A stretch of DNA of 64,000 nt from Leptolyngbya sp. Cla-17 (GCF_016807185.1 NZ_JAEVYN010000002.1:2763994-2827993), one strand, 5' to 3'. Positions 11,401-20,059 are shown, counted from the first letter of the stretch. The notes: a model not told the origin generated them from the sequence alone. A program made the numbers and translations.

Positions 11401-14400
11401 TGTCGCCGCCCAGTTTCAAATGCTGAGTGGTTCCCAGATTGATGCAAGTACAGTGGGCGAGAAAGGAGACGGTGGCAATGTAGTTATAAACACTAGTACA
11501 CTGACGAATATCGACAGTAGCAGTATTCAGACGACTGTTGGGGCCGGAGCAACTGGAAGCGGTGGCAATATTGAGGTGACAACTAGACAGTTCAGGATGA
11601 CAAACGGTGGAAGCTTAGATACGGGGAATGATAGTACAGGCTGCGGATCGGCGGCAACCTGTGCGAACCCGGTCATTACAACGGGTGGCGATGTTACTAT
11701 CACCGCCTCGGGGTCTGTTTTATTAGAGAATAACAGCACTATTCGCACCGCAGTGGATTCAAATGCCAGGGGAAATGGGGGAAACATTACGATCACCGGA
11801 GCTTCTTTCTTATCCCTCACCGGGGGGAGCCGTCTCAGTGCCCAAACTGCCGGCGTGCTAGAGCCTGGGCAGGACAACGCCCGTGCTGGCAACGTTTCGA
11901 TCAGTAACATTGCTGGAGCGATCGAGATTTCTGGCAGTAATTCAACTGGATTGGTCAGCGGTTTGTTCACATCCACAGAACGACAGGAAAGCGGCAGAGG
12001 CGGCAACATCACCATTAACTCTTCCAACAGCAACCTGCAAGTTACAGACCGGGCAGTGCTGAATGCCAGTACTCAAAGTGCCTCTGATGGTGGAGACATT
12101 GAAGTGACAGTAGATCGCCTGGGTGCTCTAAATGGCGGACAACTAACGACAACCGCGTTTAGCACTGGCGCAGCCGGAGACATTACAGTGACGGCTCCAA
12201 GCGGAGTCAACTTTTCTGGCAGTGCCCCACCTCCCAGCATCGCAGTCAGTCCGTTTGCTGGAGTTACTTCAATCACAGAACTGACAGGCGCTAACTTCAA
12301 TAATCTAAATTCCGACCCTAATATTGAATCAGCCACCACAATTCCCCACGTCACACTGACTCCAATTGGTAACGGTATAGACTTCCCCTACTTCGGCTTT
12401 ACGGTGAGGGCCGCTGGCAGCATTGGCATCTTTGATATTGACGCGGGATATGAAACATTTGGCGCACTTGGCAGTATTGATACTGAGTTGTTTCTGTTTA
12501 ACAGAGATACCGGACAACTGTTGGCAACCAATGATGATAACTTTGCTACGCCCTTACCAGGTGCTGGAGGCAGTACCAGCGGTCTTGACTCCTATATTCG
12601 CCATGCGTTTCAGTCACCCGGAAACTACATTGTTGGAGTGGGCGAGTATAACTCGTTTGCCTCCACAGGTAGTTTGGTCAGCGGCGATGCACCGGACGCA
12701 AATGATGTTTACACTCTAAACATTTCACTGCAAGCCTTTGGCACACCCGATACCGCAAATCCAAGTCAAAACCCCAACAGTGGGCTATTTGCCCAAGCGT
12801 TAGGAACGGGGAATGCAGGACAAGTGACAGTAAACAGTAGTCAATTGACGGTTGCTAACGGTGCTGAAGTTTCTACCTCAACCCGATCGGGCATAAGCGG
12901 CGACATCTTGGTGCAAGGAGTGAGCGGAGGATCAACGAATTTGCAGGTGGTTAATGGTTCTATCTCCGCCTCAACCGATGCTGGGGTCGGCGGCAGTATC
13001 ATTCTGAATGGGTTAAATGACCTCCAGTTAGATAATGGTCAGATTTCAGCATCTACTCAGACCGGACAAGCAGGGAGCTTAAGTGTGAATGCGGCGAACT
13101 CCGTCACCCTCAACAACGGTAGCGCTTTATCTGTAGCGGCAACGGGTAGCGGTAATTCAGGTGCAGTCTCGCTAACGACCCAACAGTTGACTGTCAACAA
13201 CTCGCAAATTTCAGCCACAACCACTTCTGGTGTTGGCGGCGATGTGACACTGCAAGGGTTAGACTTCCGGCTAGATAATGGTCAGATTTCAGCATCCACT
13301 CAAACTGGGCAAGCCGGGAGCTTAAACGTCAATGCAGCCAACTCTGTCACCCTCAACAACAGTAGCGCTTTATCCGTGGCAGCAACGGGTAGCGGTAACG
13401 CCGGTGCAGTTTCGCTAACGACCCAACAGTTGACCGTCAACAACTCGCAAATTTCAGCCACAACCACTTCTGGTGTTGGCGGCGATGTGACGCTGCAAGG
13501 ATTAAATACGCTCCAGATGGACAATGGCCGGATTGCAGCTTCGACGGAAACGGGACGGGCAGGTAACTTGTCAGTGGATGCCAGTAACGCGATCGCCCTC
13601 AACAACAATAGTTTATTGTCGGTGGCTGGAAACGGTGCGACGAGCGGAGACTCTGGAAATATCACCTTGACCACCCCGCAGCTCACGATCAGTAACTCTC
13701 AAATCTCGGCTTCCACCGGCGGCGGGATTGGCGGAAATGTCAGTCTGCAAGGGCTGAGTACACTGCAACTGGACAATGGGCAGGTGAGGGCGTCCACCGA
13801 AACCGGACGGGCCGGCAACTTATCAGTGGATGCCAGTAACGCGATCGCCCTCAACAACAGTTCATTATCTGTTGAAGCAACGGGGCAGACTGGTAATTCG
13901 GGCAATGTGACCCTAACTACCCCGCAGCTCAGCGTGAATAACTCTAAAATTTCGGCTTCTACGGTTGGGGGAGTTGGCGGTAACGTCACCCTGCAGGGAT
14001 TGAATTCATTGCAGATGAATAATGGCCAGGTCAGCGCTTCTACTGAAACGGGACAGGCAGGCGATTTAAACGTCAATGTGAGTGGAGACATTAACCTAAC
14101 CAATAACAGTCGGCTGGCAGTTGAGGCCACAGGGGCCAACGGCGTTGCCGGTGACATCACCATTAACGGGCGAAACATCACGCTCCAGAACTCTGAAGTG
14201 CTGGCCAGTAGCCGCCAAGGAAGATCAGGTAATATTAGAATTACGGGCCGTCGGCTGGATTTGCAAAATGGCACGATTAAAGCCGAAACTGGGCAAAGCA
14301 CAGGGGCGCGCTCCGGCAGCATCGATCTGGACTTGAGTTTCAGGCTTACACTCGAAGATGAGAGTGAAATCTCCACTCTGGGACTGAATGGGGCAGACGG

Positions 14401-14959
14401 TGGCGATATCACCATCCTCAATGTGCGGTTCTTGTTTGGCAAACCACCCACTGGTTCCAATGGCAGCGACATTGTGGGCCGGGCCGATGGTGGCGGACGG
14501 GGGGGGCGTGTCTTTCTAGAGCGCAAAACCCTGGTGCAGGGCTTCTCTTTCCGGCGAGCCGAACCGGGCAACCGCACTAATGACATCGATACCAACGGGC
14601 AGTTAGCAAACTTCTCCACCGATGCCGATGTGGGGGCACGGGGACTCTCCACCGCGCTAATTGTGTTCAACGATGTCTCTCAGATTGTTCGCAGTGCCTG
14701 TGAGGCGGCGGGAGCAAATACAGAAACCAACACCGAACTCAAGATTAGTGGGCGTGGCGGTGTGCCTATCAGTCCCACAGTTTCCCTCTCAGCGAAAGAT
14801 ACAACCAGTGATTGGGTGTCTCTAGAACTTAGCCCGCAAGTTTCCGTTGGCATAACTCTACCAGACGGTACGACCGAGACGCTCCAACAGGGACAGATCT
14901 ACCACCTTCAAGCAATCTGTGTTAATGGATGGAAAGGACAACAGCGATCTCTCCTCTAA
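8480..14959 (+). CDS. Filamentous haemagglutinin N-terminal (TPS) domain exoprotein with PPC domains
   Basis: A GTG at 8468 is in frame, but the ATG at 8480 has a strong GGAGG ribosome site 5 nt upstream (8470-8474), so I choose it (2159 aa). After a long basic leader and a signal peptide (hydrophobic core near residues 28-45, ending TVAQ) comes the TPS/haemagglutination domain (TSINGIRTDINGG, NPAGIRNIFSRVTGG, NLFFMNPSGIIFGPNARL). A very long Gly/Asn/Ser/Thr-rich beta-helix follows. Two bacterial pre-peptidase (PPC-like) segments, near residues 770-860 and 1280-1410, share DTQLFLFN and DTELFLFN plus LIATNDD and LLATNDD. Exoproteins of this class leave through an outer-membrane TpsB/ShlB partner, and none is seen in the window. 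Probable role: adhesion or sheath. Confidence 0.88.
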   Translation: MLQGKFDYWRFDKGKRQKTKSSRNALFLASRLLSPASCLLFLLSLATPTVAQVVPDASLGSTTSINGIRTDINGGLRRGSALFHSFERFGILTNHQVYFSNPAGIRNIFSRVTGGSISNIDGLLGVSGGANLFFMNPSGIIFGPNARLDVSGSFLATTASALEFPDGQKFAATGDRAVPLVEVNIPIGLQFGANPPAMLNNQGILTAGKDLTLAAATVTSSGSLNAPKGTVIVTAGGGDASVRNLTAQTATLSASNNLVLNESQLQTTGDLTLVADNTVIARDSNTTPFLARARGNLRIQGQQGIDILALRHPAQTPFQSGGDLTLVSDGIISTDAHFYSRGNFAIKTSSGLPANFVSLYDPIISSQGDVSFGSYTGAALKVEAIGSITITGDIIITGPDTTSRSAAYGDFDITTDANGTVVFLRNGPSSATAGTLENVLGLTAGSLNGLNAPTQAIEGSGLQSTVTTTADNQILSFNWEFLTNEGGAAFNDFSFVSTTPNGGLAELADLNFTLTAGNSGFGRTTGIQTFSTTIPINGTNVDLGLGVVDGRDGAVNSGLRVSNFRLGADPIPANNQVLPLTLSSDPDIAILNTGPALILRAGVAQLANPTDGPPPATVNAGTLNTTFNLSAPPSPGTITINGAINTSAAGNGGQVIMDASGDITLTGSISSASTGTGNAGSINLSSAAGNVSLTGGGIGLINASSVSGNGGNVTINTPAGTASLTNLGLNTDTTGLGKAGNVVINAPTITLTNAQVSAGVAPSAVTSNPPDTQLFLFNSAGTLIATNDDRSLLSLDSGSVTRLDSYLDVIFPAADTYYLGIGEFPSSSTGSGVITGQYLDLGDNYTLHISVENHNLLDPNARGDLNTENGTNNSFAQAQNLEALSFSVAANPDIDNAITIPHISVTGSGNGTSADFFAFNAAAGTIGIFDIDTSGGGQAGNISLNAPGGLITMTGSSLSNRVSGPTANTADISVVAAQFQMLSGSQIDASTVGEKGDGGNVVINTSTLTNIDSSSIQTTVGAGATGSGGNIEVTTRQFRMTNGGSLDTGNDSTGCGSAATCANPVITTGGDVTITASGSVLLENNSTIRTAVDSNARGNGGNITITGASFLSLTGGSRLSAQTAGVLEPGQDNARAGNVSISNIAGAIEISGSNSTGLVSGLFTSTERQESGRGGNITINSSNSNLQVTDRAVLNASTQSASDGGDIEVTVDRLGALNGGQLTTTAFSTGAAGDITVTAPSGVNFSGSAPPPSIAVSPFAGVTSITELTGANFNNLNSDPNIESATTIPHVTLTPIGNGIDFPYFGFTVRAAGSIGIFDIDAGYETFGALGSIDTELFLFNRDTGQLLATNDDNFATPLPGAGGSTSGLDSYIRHAFQSPGNYIVGVGEYNSFASTGSLVSGDAPDANDVYTLNISLQAFGTPDTANPSQNPNSGLFAQALGTGNAGQVTVNSSQLTVANGAEVSTSTRSGISGDILVQGVSGGSTNLQVVNGSISASTDAGVGGSIILNGLNDLQLDNGQISASTQTGQAGSLSVNAANSVTLNNGSALSVAATGSGNSGAVSLTTQQLTVNNSQISATTTSGVGGDVTLQGLDFRLDNGQISASTQTGQAGSLNVNAANSVTLNNSSALSVAATGSGNAGAVSLTTQQLTVNNSQISATTTSGVGGDVTLQGLNTLQMDNGRIAASTETGRAGNLSVDASNAIALNNNSLLSVAGNGATSGDSGNITLTTPQLTISNSQISASTGGGIGGNVSLQGLSTLQLDNGQVRASTETGRAGNLSVDASNAIALNNSSLSVEATGQTGNSGNVTLTTPQLSVNNSKISASTVGGVGGNVTLQGLNSLQMNNGQVSASTETGQAGDLNVNVSGDINLTNNSRLAVEATGANGVAGDITINGRNITLQNSEVLASSRQGRSGNIRITGRRLDLQNGTIKAETGQSTGARSGSIDLDLSFRLTLEDESEISTLGLNGADGGDITILNVRFLFGKPPTGSNGSDIVGRADGGGRGGRVFLERKTLVQGFSFRRAEPGNRTNDIDTNGQLANFSTDADVGARGLSTALIVFNDVSQIVRSACEAAGANTETNTELKISGRGGVPISPTVSLSAKDTTSDWVSLELSPQVSVGITLPDGTTETLQQGQIYHLQAICVNGWKGQQRSLL
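13015..14110 (+). repeat. Five tandem repeats of about 240 bp inside the haemagglutinin gene
   Basis: Near-identical blocks recur with a period of about 240-246 bp, starting near 13020, 13262, 13507, 13752 and 13998. Each encodes a unit of about 81 residues of the form LQLDNGQISASTQTGQAGSL, then NSVTLNN, then NNSQISATTTSGVGGDVTLQG. The first two copies are almost identical at the DNA level, implying recent expansion by slippage or recombination. Copy number probably varies between strains. Confidence 0.85.
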
Positions 14960-14996
14960 ATCATATTTTCATCCTCTACACCCTCCTACTAAACCT

Positions 14997-15830
14997 ATGA
15001 AATCTTTTCAGTTCATCCTAATTTTGTCTGCTGTATCCCTGCTGGTAGCTAGCAACGGCACTGCCAGTGATAAAGTCCAGACGCGCGATTTTACTTCTGT
15101 AAACAATACTCAATCTACTCGTATTCAAACAGCCCAGCGCAGTCGCCGATTGAATTGGCGCGTGGGAGTCCGTCCCTCCCGCTATCGGATTGGTGGACTT
15201 AGCCGCAGCAGCAGTTGTGCCAGTCCGACAAAGTTGATGGCATTTGTGCCACCAGCGAGATCGGAGGAGAAAGTCAATATCTTCAGAACCACCGTCGAGA
15301 TCACCTTGTCGAGTCGCCCCACCCTCTGGATCTATGCCTCGGCGATCCCAAAAAACGCAGAACTGGAATTTTCGCTGCAAGATGCAGCAGGCAACCGAGA
15401 ACTTTACAACACGCGATTCATGGCGAATGGGCAAACGGGACTGCTGGGAGTGCGTTTACCGGACACCGCGCCCGAATTGGTAATAGGCGAAAATTACTTC
15501 TGGGAGATTGCGATGCGGTGCGATCCGGAGGGGGCTTCGACTAATTTAATCTCAACTAGCAGTTGGGTTCAGCGAGTTGACCCCAATCAAATGCAGACTA
15601 CTCCAGCCTTTGATCCTAAATCCTTAGTACGCGAGTTGGCCCGTGCTTCTAACCTGAATAAACCCTCGATCTACGCCGATTTAGGAGTTTGGCAGGATGC
15701 TGTGACGGCGCTCATCGACTTGCAACAGAAACAACCGAATAATCAGGAATTGAAGCAGGATTGGCGCAACTTGCTAACTGGGGCGCAAATGACTGAGTTC
15801 ATTAACGTACCGATTTTAGAAGTGAAGTAG
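14997..15830 (+). CDS. DUF928 domain protein with signal peptide
   Basis: The frame is open from 14919, but the ATG at 14997 gives a clean signal peptide (MKSFQFILILSAVSLLVAS), so the start is placed here (277 aa). The conserved DUF928 core begins with RLNWRVGVRPSRYRIGGLSR and contains the paired beta-strands typical of the family (ELEFSLQDAAGN, LVIGENYFWEIAMRCD). DUF928 proteins occur almost only in cyanobacteria, commonly beside CHAT/TPR and haemagglutinin genes. The function is unknown and an extracytoplasmic location is likely. It is paralogous to the next gene. Confidence 0.85.
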   Translation: MKSFQFILILSAVSLLVASNGTASDKVQTRDFTSVNNTQSTRIQTAQRSRRLNWRVGVRPSRYRIGGLSRSSSCASPTKLMAFVPPARSEEKVNIFRTTVEITLSSRPTLWIYASAIPKNAELEFSLQDAAGNRELYNTRFMANGQTGLLGVRLPDTAPELVIGENYFWEIAMRCDPEGASTNLISTSSWVQRVDPNQMQTTPAFDPKSLVRELARASNLNKPSIYADLGVWQDAVTALIDLQQKQPNNQELKQDWRNLLTGAQMTEFINVPILEVK

Positions 15831-15979
15831 TTAGAAGATTTGTGATTGACTTGATCTGCTCGATTTCCTGTCTCCAGCTTTCTGCATAAGTCTCAAACTC
15901 TAATCGTACAAAGATAGTGTTGCGGCTCCAAATTGACCGTCCGAATTCACTAGTCCATTTCTCCTAATTGAGGTGTCCC

Positions 15980-16747
15980 ATGAGGTTCTCTAGAAACATT
16001 AAAGCTGTATTCCTCGCGCTGCTGCTCGGCACGATCGCCGCGATCGACTTAGTTGAACCCGCATTAGCTCGTCCTGTCCAAAGTTCAAACTCAGCTAAAA
16101 CACAACTGGCTCGGCGGCGATTGAATTTTCGCGTAGGAGTGCGTCCTTCTCGCTTTCGGGTGGGCGGCTTCAGTCGGGCGGCAAGTTGTGGCAATCAACC
16201 GTTGACTGCCCTAGTGCCGCCCCAAACCCAAGGTCTCGCTGCTGGTCAGAAGGAGGTGCAAGATCCCGTAGACAAAACGACCGTTGATCGCCCCACCTTT
16301 TTTATTCATCTAGCGGCGCTTCCTGCAAAAACGGCTCAGTTCACCTTGCAAAACGAAGCAGGCACAGAGCAACTACACAGCGTCAAATTTAATCTGACTG
16401 ACAAAGCCGGGATCGTGGGAATTACGCTGCCGAAATCTGCGCCAGCGTTACAGGTGGGACAAAAGTATGTTTGGCAGGTGTCGGTCGCCTGTGATTCAGA
16501 GAATGCCGCTAACACGGTTGTGGTTAGCAGTTGGGTGGAGCGGGTGCACCCGACCACCGCAACGGGAGATCAACTGATGGCTTTAGCTGAACAGGGAGTT
16601 TGGCAAGATGCACTATCTCTGCTTGCCCTGCGGCGGTTTCAACAACCCGGCGATCGTGCTGCTGAAGAAAATTGGTCAGCTTTGATGGAAGATGCTGGAT
16701 TACCTCAGTTCAAGCAAGCCAAAATTGTGCAAATTGTTAGAAACTAA
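15980..16747 (+). CDS. DUF928 domain protein, second paralogue
   Basis: An in-frame TTG lies at 15968, but the ATG at 15980 directly precedes the basic-hydrophobic leader (MRFSRNIKAVFLALLLGTI). The product is 255 aa with signal peptide and DUF928 core (RLNFRVGVRPSRFRVGGFSR, LQVGQKYVWQVSVACDSE). The C-terminal segment AEQGVWQDALSLLALRRFQQ resembles the corresponding part of the upstream paralogue, so the pair arose by duplication. It is the last gene of the intact surface module. Mobile-element remnants start about 30 nt after its stop. Confidence 0.85.
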   Translation: MRFSRNIKAVFLALLLGTIAAIDLVEPALARPVQSSNSAKTQLARRRLNFRVGVRPSRFRVGGFSRAASCGNQPLTALVPPQTQGLAAGQKEVQDPVDKTTVDRPTFFIHLAALPAKTAQFTLQNEAGTEQLHSVKFNLTDKAGIVGITLPKSAPALQVGQKYVWQVSVACDSENAANTVVVSSWVERVHPTTATGDQLMALAEQGVWQDALSLLALRRFQQPGDRAAEENWSALMEDAGLPQFKQAKIVQIVRN

Positions 16748-16775
16748 ATAATTTGAGGTCATTCTGCAAGGTTTG

Positions 16776-16803
16776 CTGGTAGTCCTAAAGATGTAATGAT
16801 ACA
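16776..16803 (+). repeat. Solo end of the 243-bp MITE family
   Basis: GGTAGTCCTAAAGATGTAAT here matches one terminal repeat of the complete MITE copies at 29580-29822 and 41538-41780. The similarity stops after about 27 bp, so this is a truncated copy. The rest of the gap to 16890 holds nothing I recognise. Confidence 0.6.
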
Positions 16804-16890
16804 GAAGTAGAGTTTTTTGCTTTTCCACTTCCATGCCGTCCCTTTTGTGCGTCATCTCAAACGGTCAAGAATGGTCATATCCATAACAAT

Positions 16891-17029
16891 AAACAACGGT
16901 TCAACGGTTAGCTCGTAGAACCATTTGCTTTACTAAGTTGATATGGATGCATGATGTTGTCATTGGTTTGTTCATCAGCTGCTACGAACTGGGTCGAGCT
17001 GTATGATACTTCGTTCACAGGTCTAGAAC
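16891..17029 (+). mobile_element. 3' remnant of an IS1-family element
   Basis: The plus strand encodes a degraded version of the last roughly 40 codons of the IS1-type InsB seen at 24888-25274 (for example IWMHDVVIGLFISCYELGRAV against IWLHDVVIGLFINRYEFGLLV). It ends in the same terminal-repeat sequence, CACAGGTCTAGAA. One indel is needed near 16905. The element end abuts and supplies the last codons and stop of the TnsD fragment on the other strand, so it truncates that gene's 3' end. Confidence 0.7.
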
Positions 17030-17949
17030 GTTATCGATAACTCGACCTCATCTAGCTTCATGCATTTGACATCAATCTGTTGATCCAATTGCGAGATCGC
17101 CCTTTTCACCTTCTCTGAATAGTCTGGTCTCAGTCCTGCCATTCTGACCACCTTCCAGCTCAAAACTTCTTCACCCCGCTGATCGAGCAGCGTAGCCGCC
17201 CACCGCACCCGCCGAATCTGGTAGTCCTCAATGCTTTCCACCACGGAATCCAGGTATGTCTTTGTCTGTGGCATCTGGTCGAGATGCTGTTCGATCAGCG
17301 CCACTTGCCCGATCGCCTTGGCAACTTTGCTTACCGTAATTCTGATTGGCTTCTCGATTGACAGTAGTCTTTGCACTGCTTCCCTGAGTTGAGTCAGGAT
17401 CTGCTCATCTCGTTCCTGCCAGTTCACCCGATTGTTCTCATAAACAGGTCTTTGAGTAAGGGGTGAGTTCTGATTGAGCCACTCTCGGTCATGCCGATAG
17501 AGCCAGATATAGGGGGCAGGCGCTAACCGCCGGAGCGCCGTTTTTGAAGCCAGAGGGTGTTGGCGCTGAAGGGCACTCCAGGTATTCCGGTGTTGGGTTT
17601 TGATGTCGTCGGAATCGCTTGCTTGGGTGCAGGTAAACTCTGTTGTCTCTGCGTCCTGGGGTTCGTTGTGCGATCGCCACTTCGCTGTCAGTCTGAGGAG
17701 TTGGACGTAGCGATTGATGGTTCTGGAGTCAACCTGAAGCCGTCTGGCAGTTTCCCGCAATCCCAGTTGCTCAACCTCGACCAGATGCCTTAATTTCTGC
17801 TGCCACAAGTCACCCACGGCTTTGATTTTACCAATGCGGCGGGTATCTGCTTCAGTCTGATCAGGTCCAGTGCGGCAGTAGATAAAGCCACAGGAGCAAG
17901 CAAAGGTGCCAACAGGCTTTTTTGTGTCACAGCACAAACTAATGCTCAT
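17023..17949 (-). pseudogene. tnsD: C-terminal part of a Tn7-like target selector TnsD, truncated at both ends
   Basis: The 308 residues match the TnsD C-terminal region: a cysteine-containing FACSCGFIYCRTGPD segment, the LRETARRLQVDSRTINRYV helix-turn-helix, ALRRLAPAPYIWLYRHDREW, and a tail with VNWQERD and YQIRRVRWAATLLDQ. TnsD proteins are normally about 500-600 aa with an N-terminal TniQ domain, which is absent. The apparent ATG is made by the TA target of the adjoining IS630 element (17949-17950), and the last codons come from an IS1 remnant. No tnsA, tnsB or tnsC is present. It is a relic of a Tn7-family transposon. Confidence 0.8.
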
Positions 17950-19111
17950 ACGGAATTGAGTAGGGGAGTATCATTTAGCAAGATGAAAAAGGTACTCTGT
18001 CCATGCCTCGACCCCGCACTCAAATTAGCCCTCATCTAGACTACGCAGATCTAACTCAGCGGTATGTTCAGTGCCAAGATGCTGGCGAGAAAAACCGTTG
18101 GTTGGTGATTCGATTGCTCAGTCATCCAAAGACTCCGATGAGCATCGAACAAACCGCTGAGATTTGTGGACTCAGTTGTAGTGGAGTGCGGAAAATTGCC
18201 CGTCGCTACAACGCCGAGGGTGCGGTCGGACTAGTCAATCGGCAACGCTTGAACCCTGGGGGCAATCGGTTGGCTTTAAGTGATGAACAGCAACGGCTAT
18301 TGCGGCAACGCTTACAGAGTGCCCCGGATGATGGCGGACTCTGGAGTGGACCGAAAGTTGGGGAGTATATCGAAACCTACTTTGGCATTTGCTTACACCC
18401 CTCAACAGCCTGGAAGTATCTACGACGTTTGGGGTTGAGCTTGCAGGTGCCGCGTCCGGTGCATCATCAAAGCGCAACCCTTGAGCAGCAAGCAGAGTTC
18501 AAAGCAGGATTAGCAGGTCATGTGGCGTGGTTGCGCTCGTTGTTTCCCAATCGGGAGATTGTAATTTGGGCGGAAGACGAAGCTCGATTAGGCTTGCAAC
18601 CCATTGTCAGGCGGGTTTGGGCACCCATAGGAGAACGCCCATCAGCGCATCATTCTCGCCGCTATCAATGGGTCTACACCTATGGTTTTGTCCATCCTGC
18701 CACTGGAGCGAGCTACTTCCTTTTATTGCCCCGTGCCAATGTCTCCATGATGCAGATGGCGTTAGAGCTATTTGCGGCTCAGGTCAATCCCCATCGTCAG
18801 CAGTTGATCATTCTATTGGTTGATCAGGCCGCGTGGCATATGAGCCAAAAACTTCAGGTGCCCCCCGGCATTTTCTTCTACCCGCTATTGCCCTATACCC
18901 TCCAACTGCAACCCACTGAATGTGTCTGGTCTTTGCTGCGCGAAGCAATCGCTAATCAAGTGTTTGACAATCTTGATGCTTTAGAGGATGTCTTAGTCAA
19001 GCGGTGCCAATGGTTGATGCAGCATCCTGTGATAGTTCAAGGCAAAGTGGGCTTTGATTGGATTCAAGCAATTTAATCTGGTCAAAAAGTACTGCCTTCC
19101 GCAATTCCGTA
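17949..19111 (+). mobile_element. IS630-family element (subtype A), apparently complete
   Basis: The element is bounded by TA at 17949-17950 and 19110-19111, the usual IS630 target duplication. Inverted ends start CGGAATTG and match at about 16 of the first 20 positions. It carries one transposase ORF. The left flank is tnsD and the right flank is the tail of an unrelated IS630 (subtype B), so the two flanks do not rejoin into one gene. A rearrangement accompanied or followed insertion. Confidence 0.8.
18003..19076 (+). CDS. IS630-family transposase (subtype A)
   Basis: The protein is 357 aa. The N-terminal helix-turn-helix region (MSIEQTAEICGLSCSGVRKI) is followed by a DDE domain with WAEDEARLGLQP (first Asp), ILLVDQAAWH (second Asp) and LQLQPTECVWSLL (Glu, where most relatives have NPIE). 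The single uninterrupted ORF differs from the two-frame IS630 types elsewhere in the window. Full length, probably functional. Confidence 0.88.
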   Translation: MPRPRTQISPHLDYADLTQRYVQCQDAGEKNRWLVIRLLSHPKTPMSIEQTAEICGLSCSGVRKIARRYNAEGAVGLVNRQRLNPGGNRLALSDEQQRLLRQRLQSAPDDGGLWSGPKVGEYIETYFGICLHPSTAWKYLRRLGLSLQVPRPVHHQSATLEQQAEFKAGLAGHVAWLRSLFPNREIVIWAEDEARLGLQPIVRRVWAPIGERPSAHHSRRYQWVYTYGFVHPATGASYFLLLPRANVSMMQMALELFAAQVNPHRQQLIILLVDQAAWHMSQKLQVPPGIFFYPLLPYTLQLQPTECVWSLLREAIANQVFDNLDALEDVLVKRCQWLMQHPVIVQGKVGFDWIQAI

Positions 19112-19186
19112 TAATTGCTTCTCTCACAGGTTATTCCTTTATCCTGGATGCCCTATCTGCCTTGAATACTGTTTAAATTGGTATGA
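19112..19186 (+). mobile_element. 3' tail remnant of IS630-like subtype B
   Basis: The plus strand encodes IASLTGYSFILDALSALNTV then a stop and the terminal AAATTGGTATGA. This is a diverged version of the end of the subtype B transposase (complete copies at 20736-21887 and 62571-63722). Everything upstream was replaced by the subtype A element. Confidence 0.7.
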
Positions 19187-19231
19187 GGTCATCCCAGATT
19201 CCCTTCTCCGATCGCAGCAATTCTTCGCAGC

Positions 19232-19729
19232 CTATTTTCTTTTTCCTGATTTTCGGGGACCAAAACGAGCCGTCATCAATCTCTCCAGGTCCATCTCGCT
19301 ACTCCCATCCGACGGTGATTGCGGAGCAGACGGTTGAACCCCTTCATTTTTGTCAGATTTACGCTGGTTACGCTCTGACGTTTCCTCCGGCAAAACTGAT
19401 TTCAAAGACTTCAATTGAGTTGCGAATTTATTGTCTTCGGGTGTTTTCTTCCCAGCGGGCTCTATTTTTTCAGGCAGGCCTTCATGGGCTTTTTGGAGCT
19501 TTTTACGTAAAACCTTATTTTCCTTCTCTAGACTAGATACTTTTGTTTTCTGGACAGTTAGCTGTTTCTTGAGTTCTTCAACAATGCTTAAAGTCTCTTT
19601 TTTAGCGTCAAGCAGTTCCTTCACCTGACGCTCTAAGTCGTGTCTTCTATCAATTTCCTGTTTAAGCTGTGTCTCCGCTTTATCTAGAGCTTGGCTTTTT
19701 TGGTTTAAGGGGTTATTTTCGCTATCCAT
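19232..19729 (-). CDS. Small hydrophilic coiled-coil protein, function unknown
   Basis: An in-frame TTG lies at 19741, but the ATG at 19729 is the better start (165 aa). Residues about 10-90 are a continuous heptad-rich, Lys/Glu-rich coiled coil (for example DLERQVKELLDAKKET and KKLQKAHEGLPEK). A Pro/Ser-rich linker and a basic C-terminus (MTARFGPRKSGKRK) follow, which could bind nucleic acid. No family is recognised. It is flanked by IS remnants and could be plasmid or accessory cargo. Confidence 0.5.
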   Translation of the reverse strand: MDSENNPLNQKSQALDKAETQLKQEIDRRHDLERQVKELLDAKKETLSIVEELKKQLTVQKTKVSSLEKENKVLRKKLQKAHEGLPEKIEPAGKKTPEDNKFATQLKSLKSVLPEETSERNQRKSDKNEGVQPSAPQSPSDGSSEMDLERLMTARFGPRKSGKRK

Positions 19730-19741
19730 GATTGAATTCAA

Positions 19742-20059
19742 GGGGCTTAGGGGTCTGTGTCGATCTTAAGCTTCAGGCCGTTATTTTTACTATCATCCGT
19801 ATCTTCTATCTCCAAAAGCGTAGTCAGCCTAGTCCTTAGCGGGTACGATGATGCGTGATCTAGGCGTGATCTAAGAGGGGGCGATGAGGGCTAGATATCA
19901 GCGTAGTTGGAATGCGATCGCACTAAGAGACAACTATGTAAAGCAACAAGCATAAATATAGCAACGGACGGAAGACTTAGGACAAGGGTCAATTCACAAA
20001 GCTCACGGGTGTTGATGTTCATCACCAATCTGTCCTAACACACCCGGCGACAGCTATAA
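19742..20059. other. Intergenic region with a short inverted repeat
   Basis: I see no gene. A HIP1 octamer (GCGATCGC) lies near 19915. At about 19977-20039 the sequence has TTAGGACA and TGTCCTAA as inverted ends around a GTTGATG/CATCAC hairpin. This may be a small mobile hairpin or a terminator between the converging flanks. Confidence 0.35.

Noticed and set aside
13699..14670. Long minus-strand open frames (up to 323 codons) opposite the haemagglutinin gene
   Set aside because: They mirror the repetitive Gly/Asn/Ser codons of the real gene, have Pro/Ser/Leu-rich low-complexity products and no ribosome sites. They are shadow frames.
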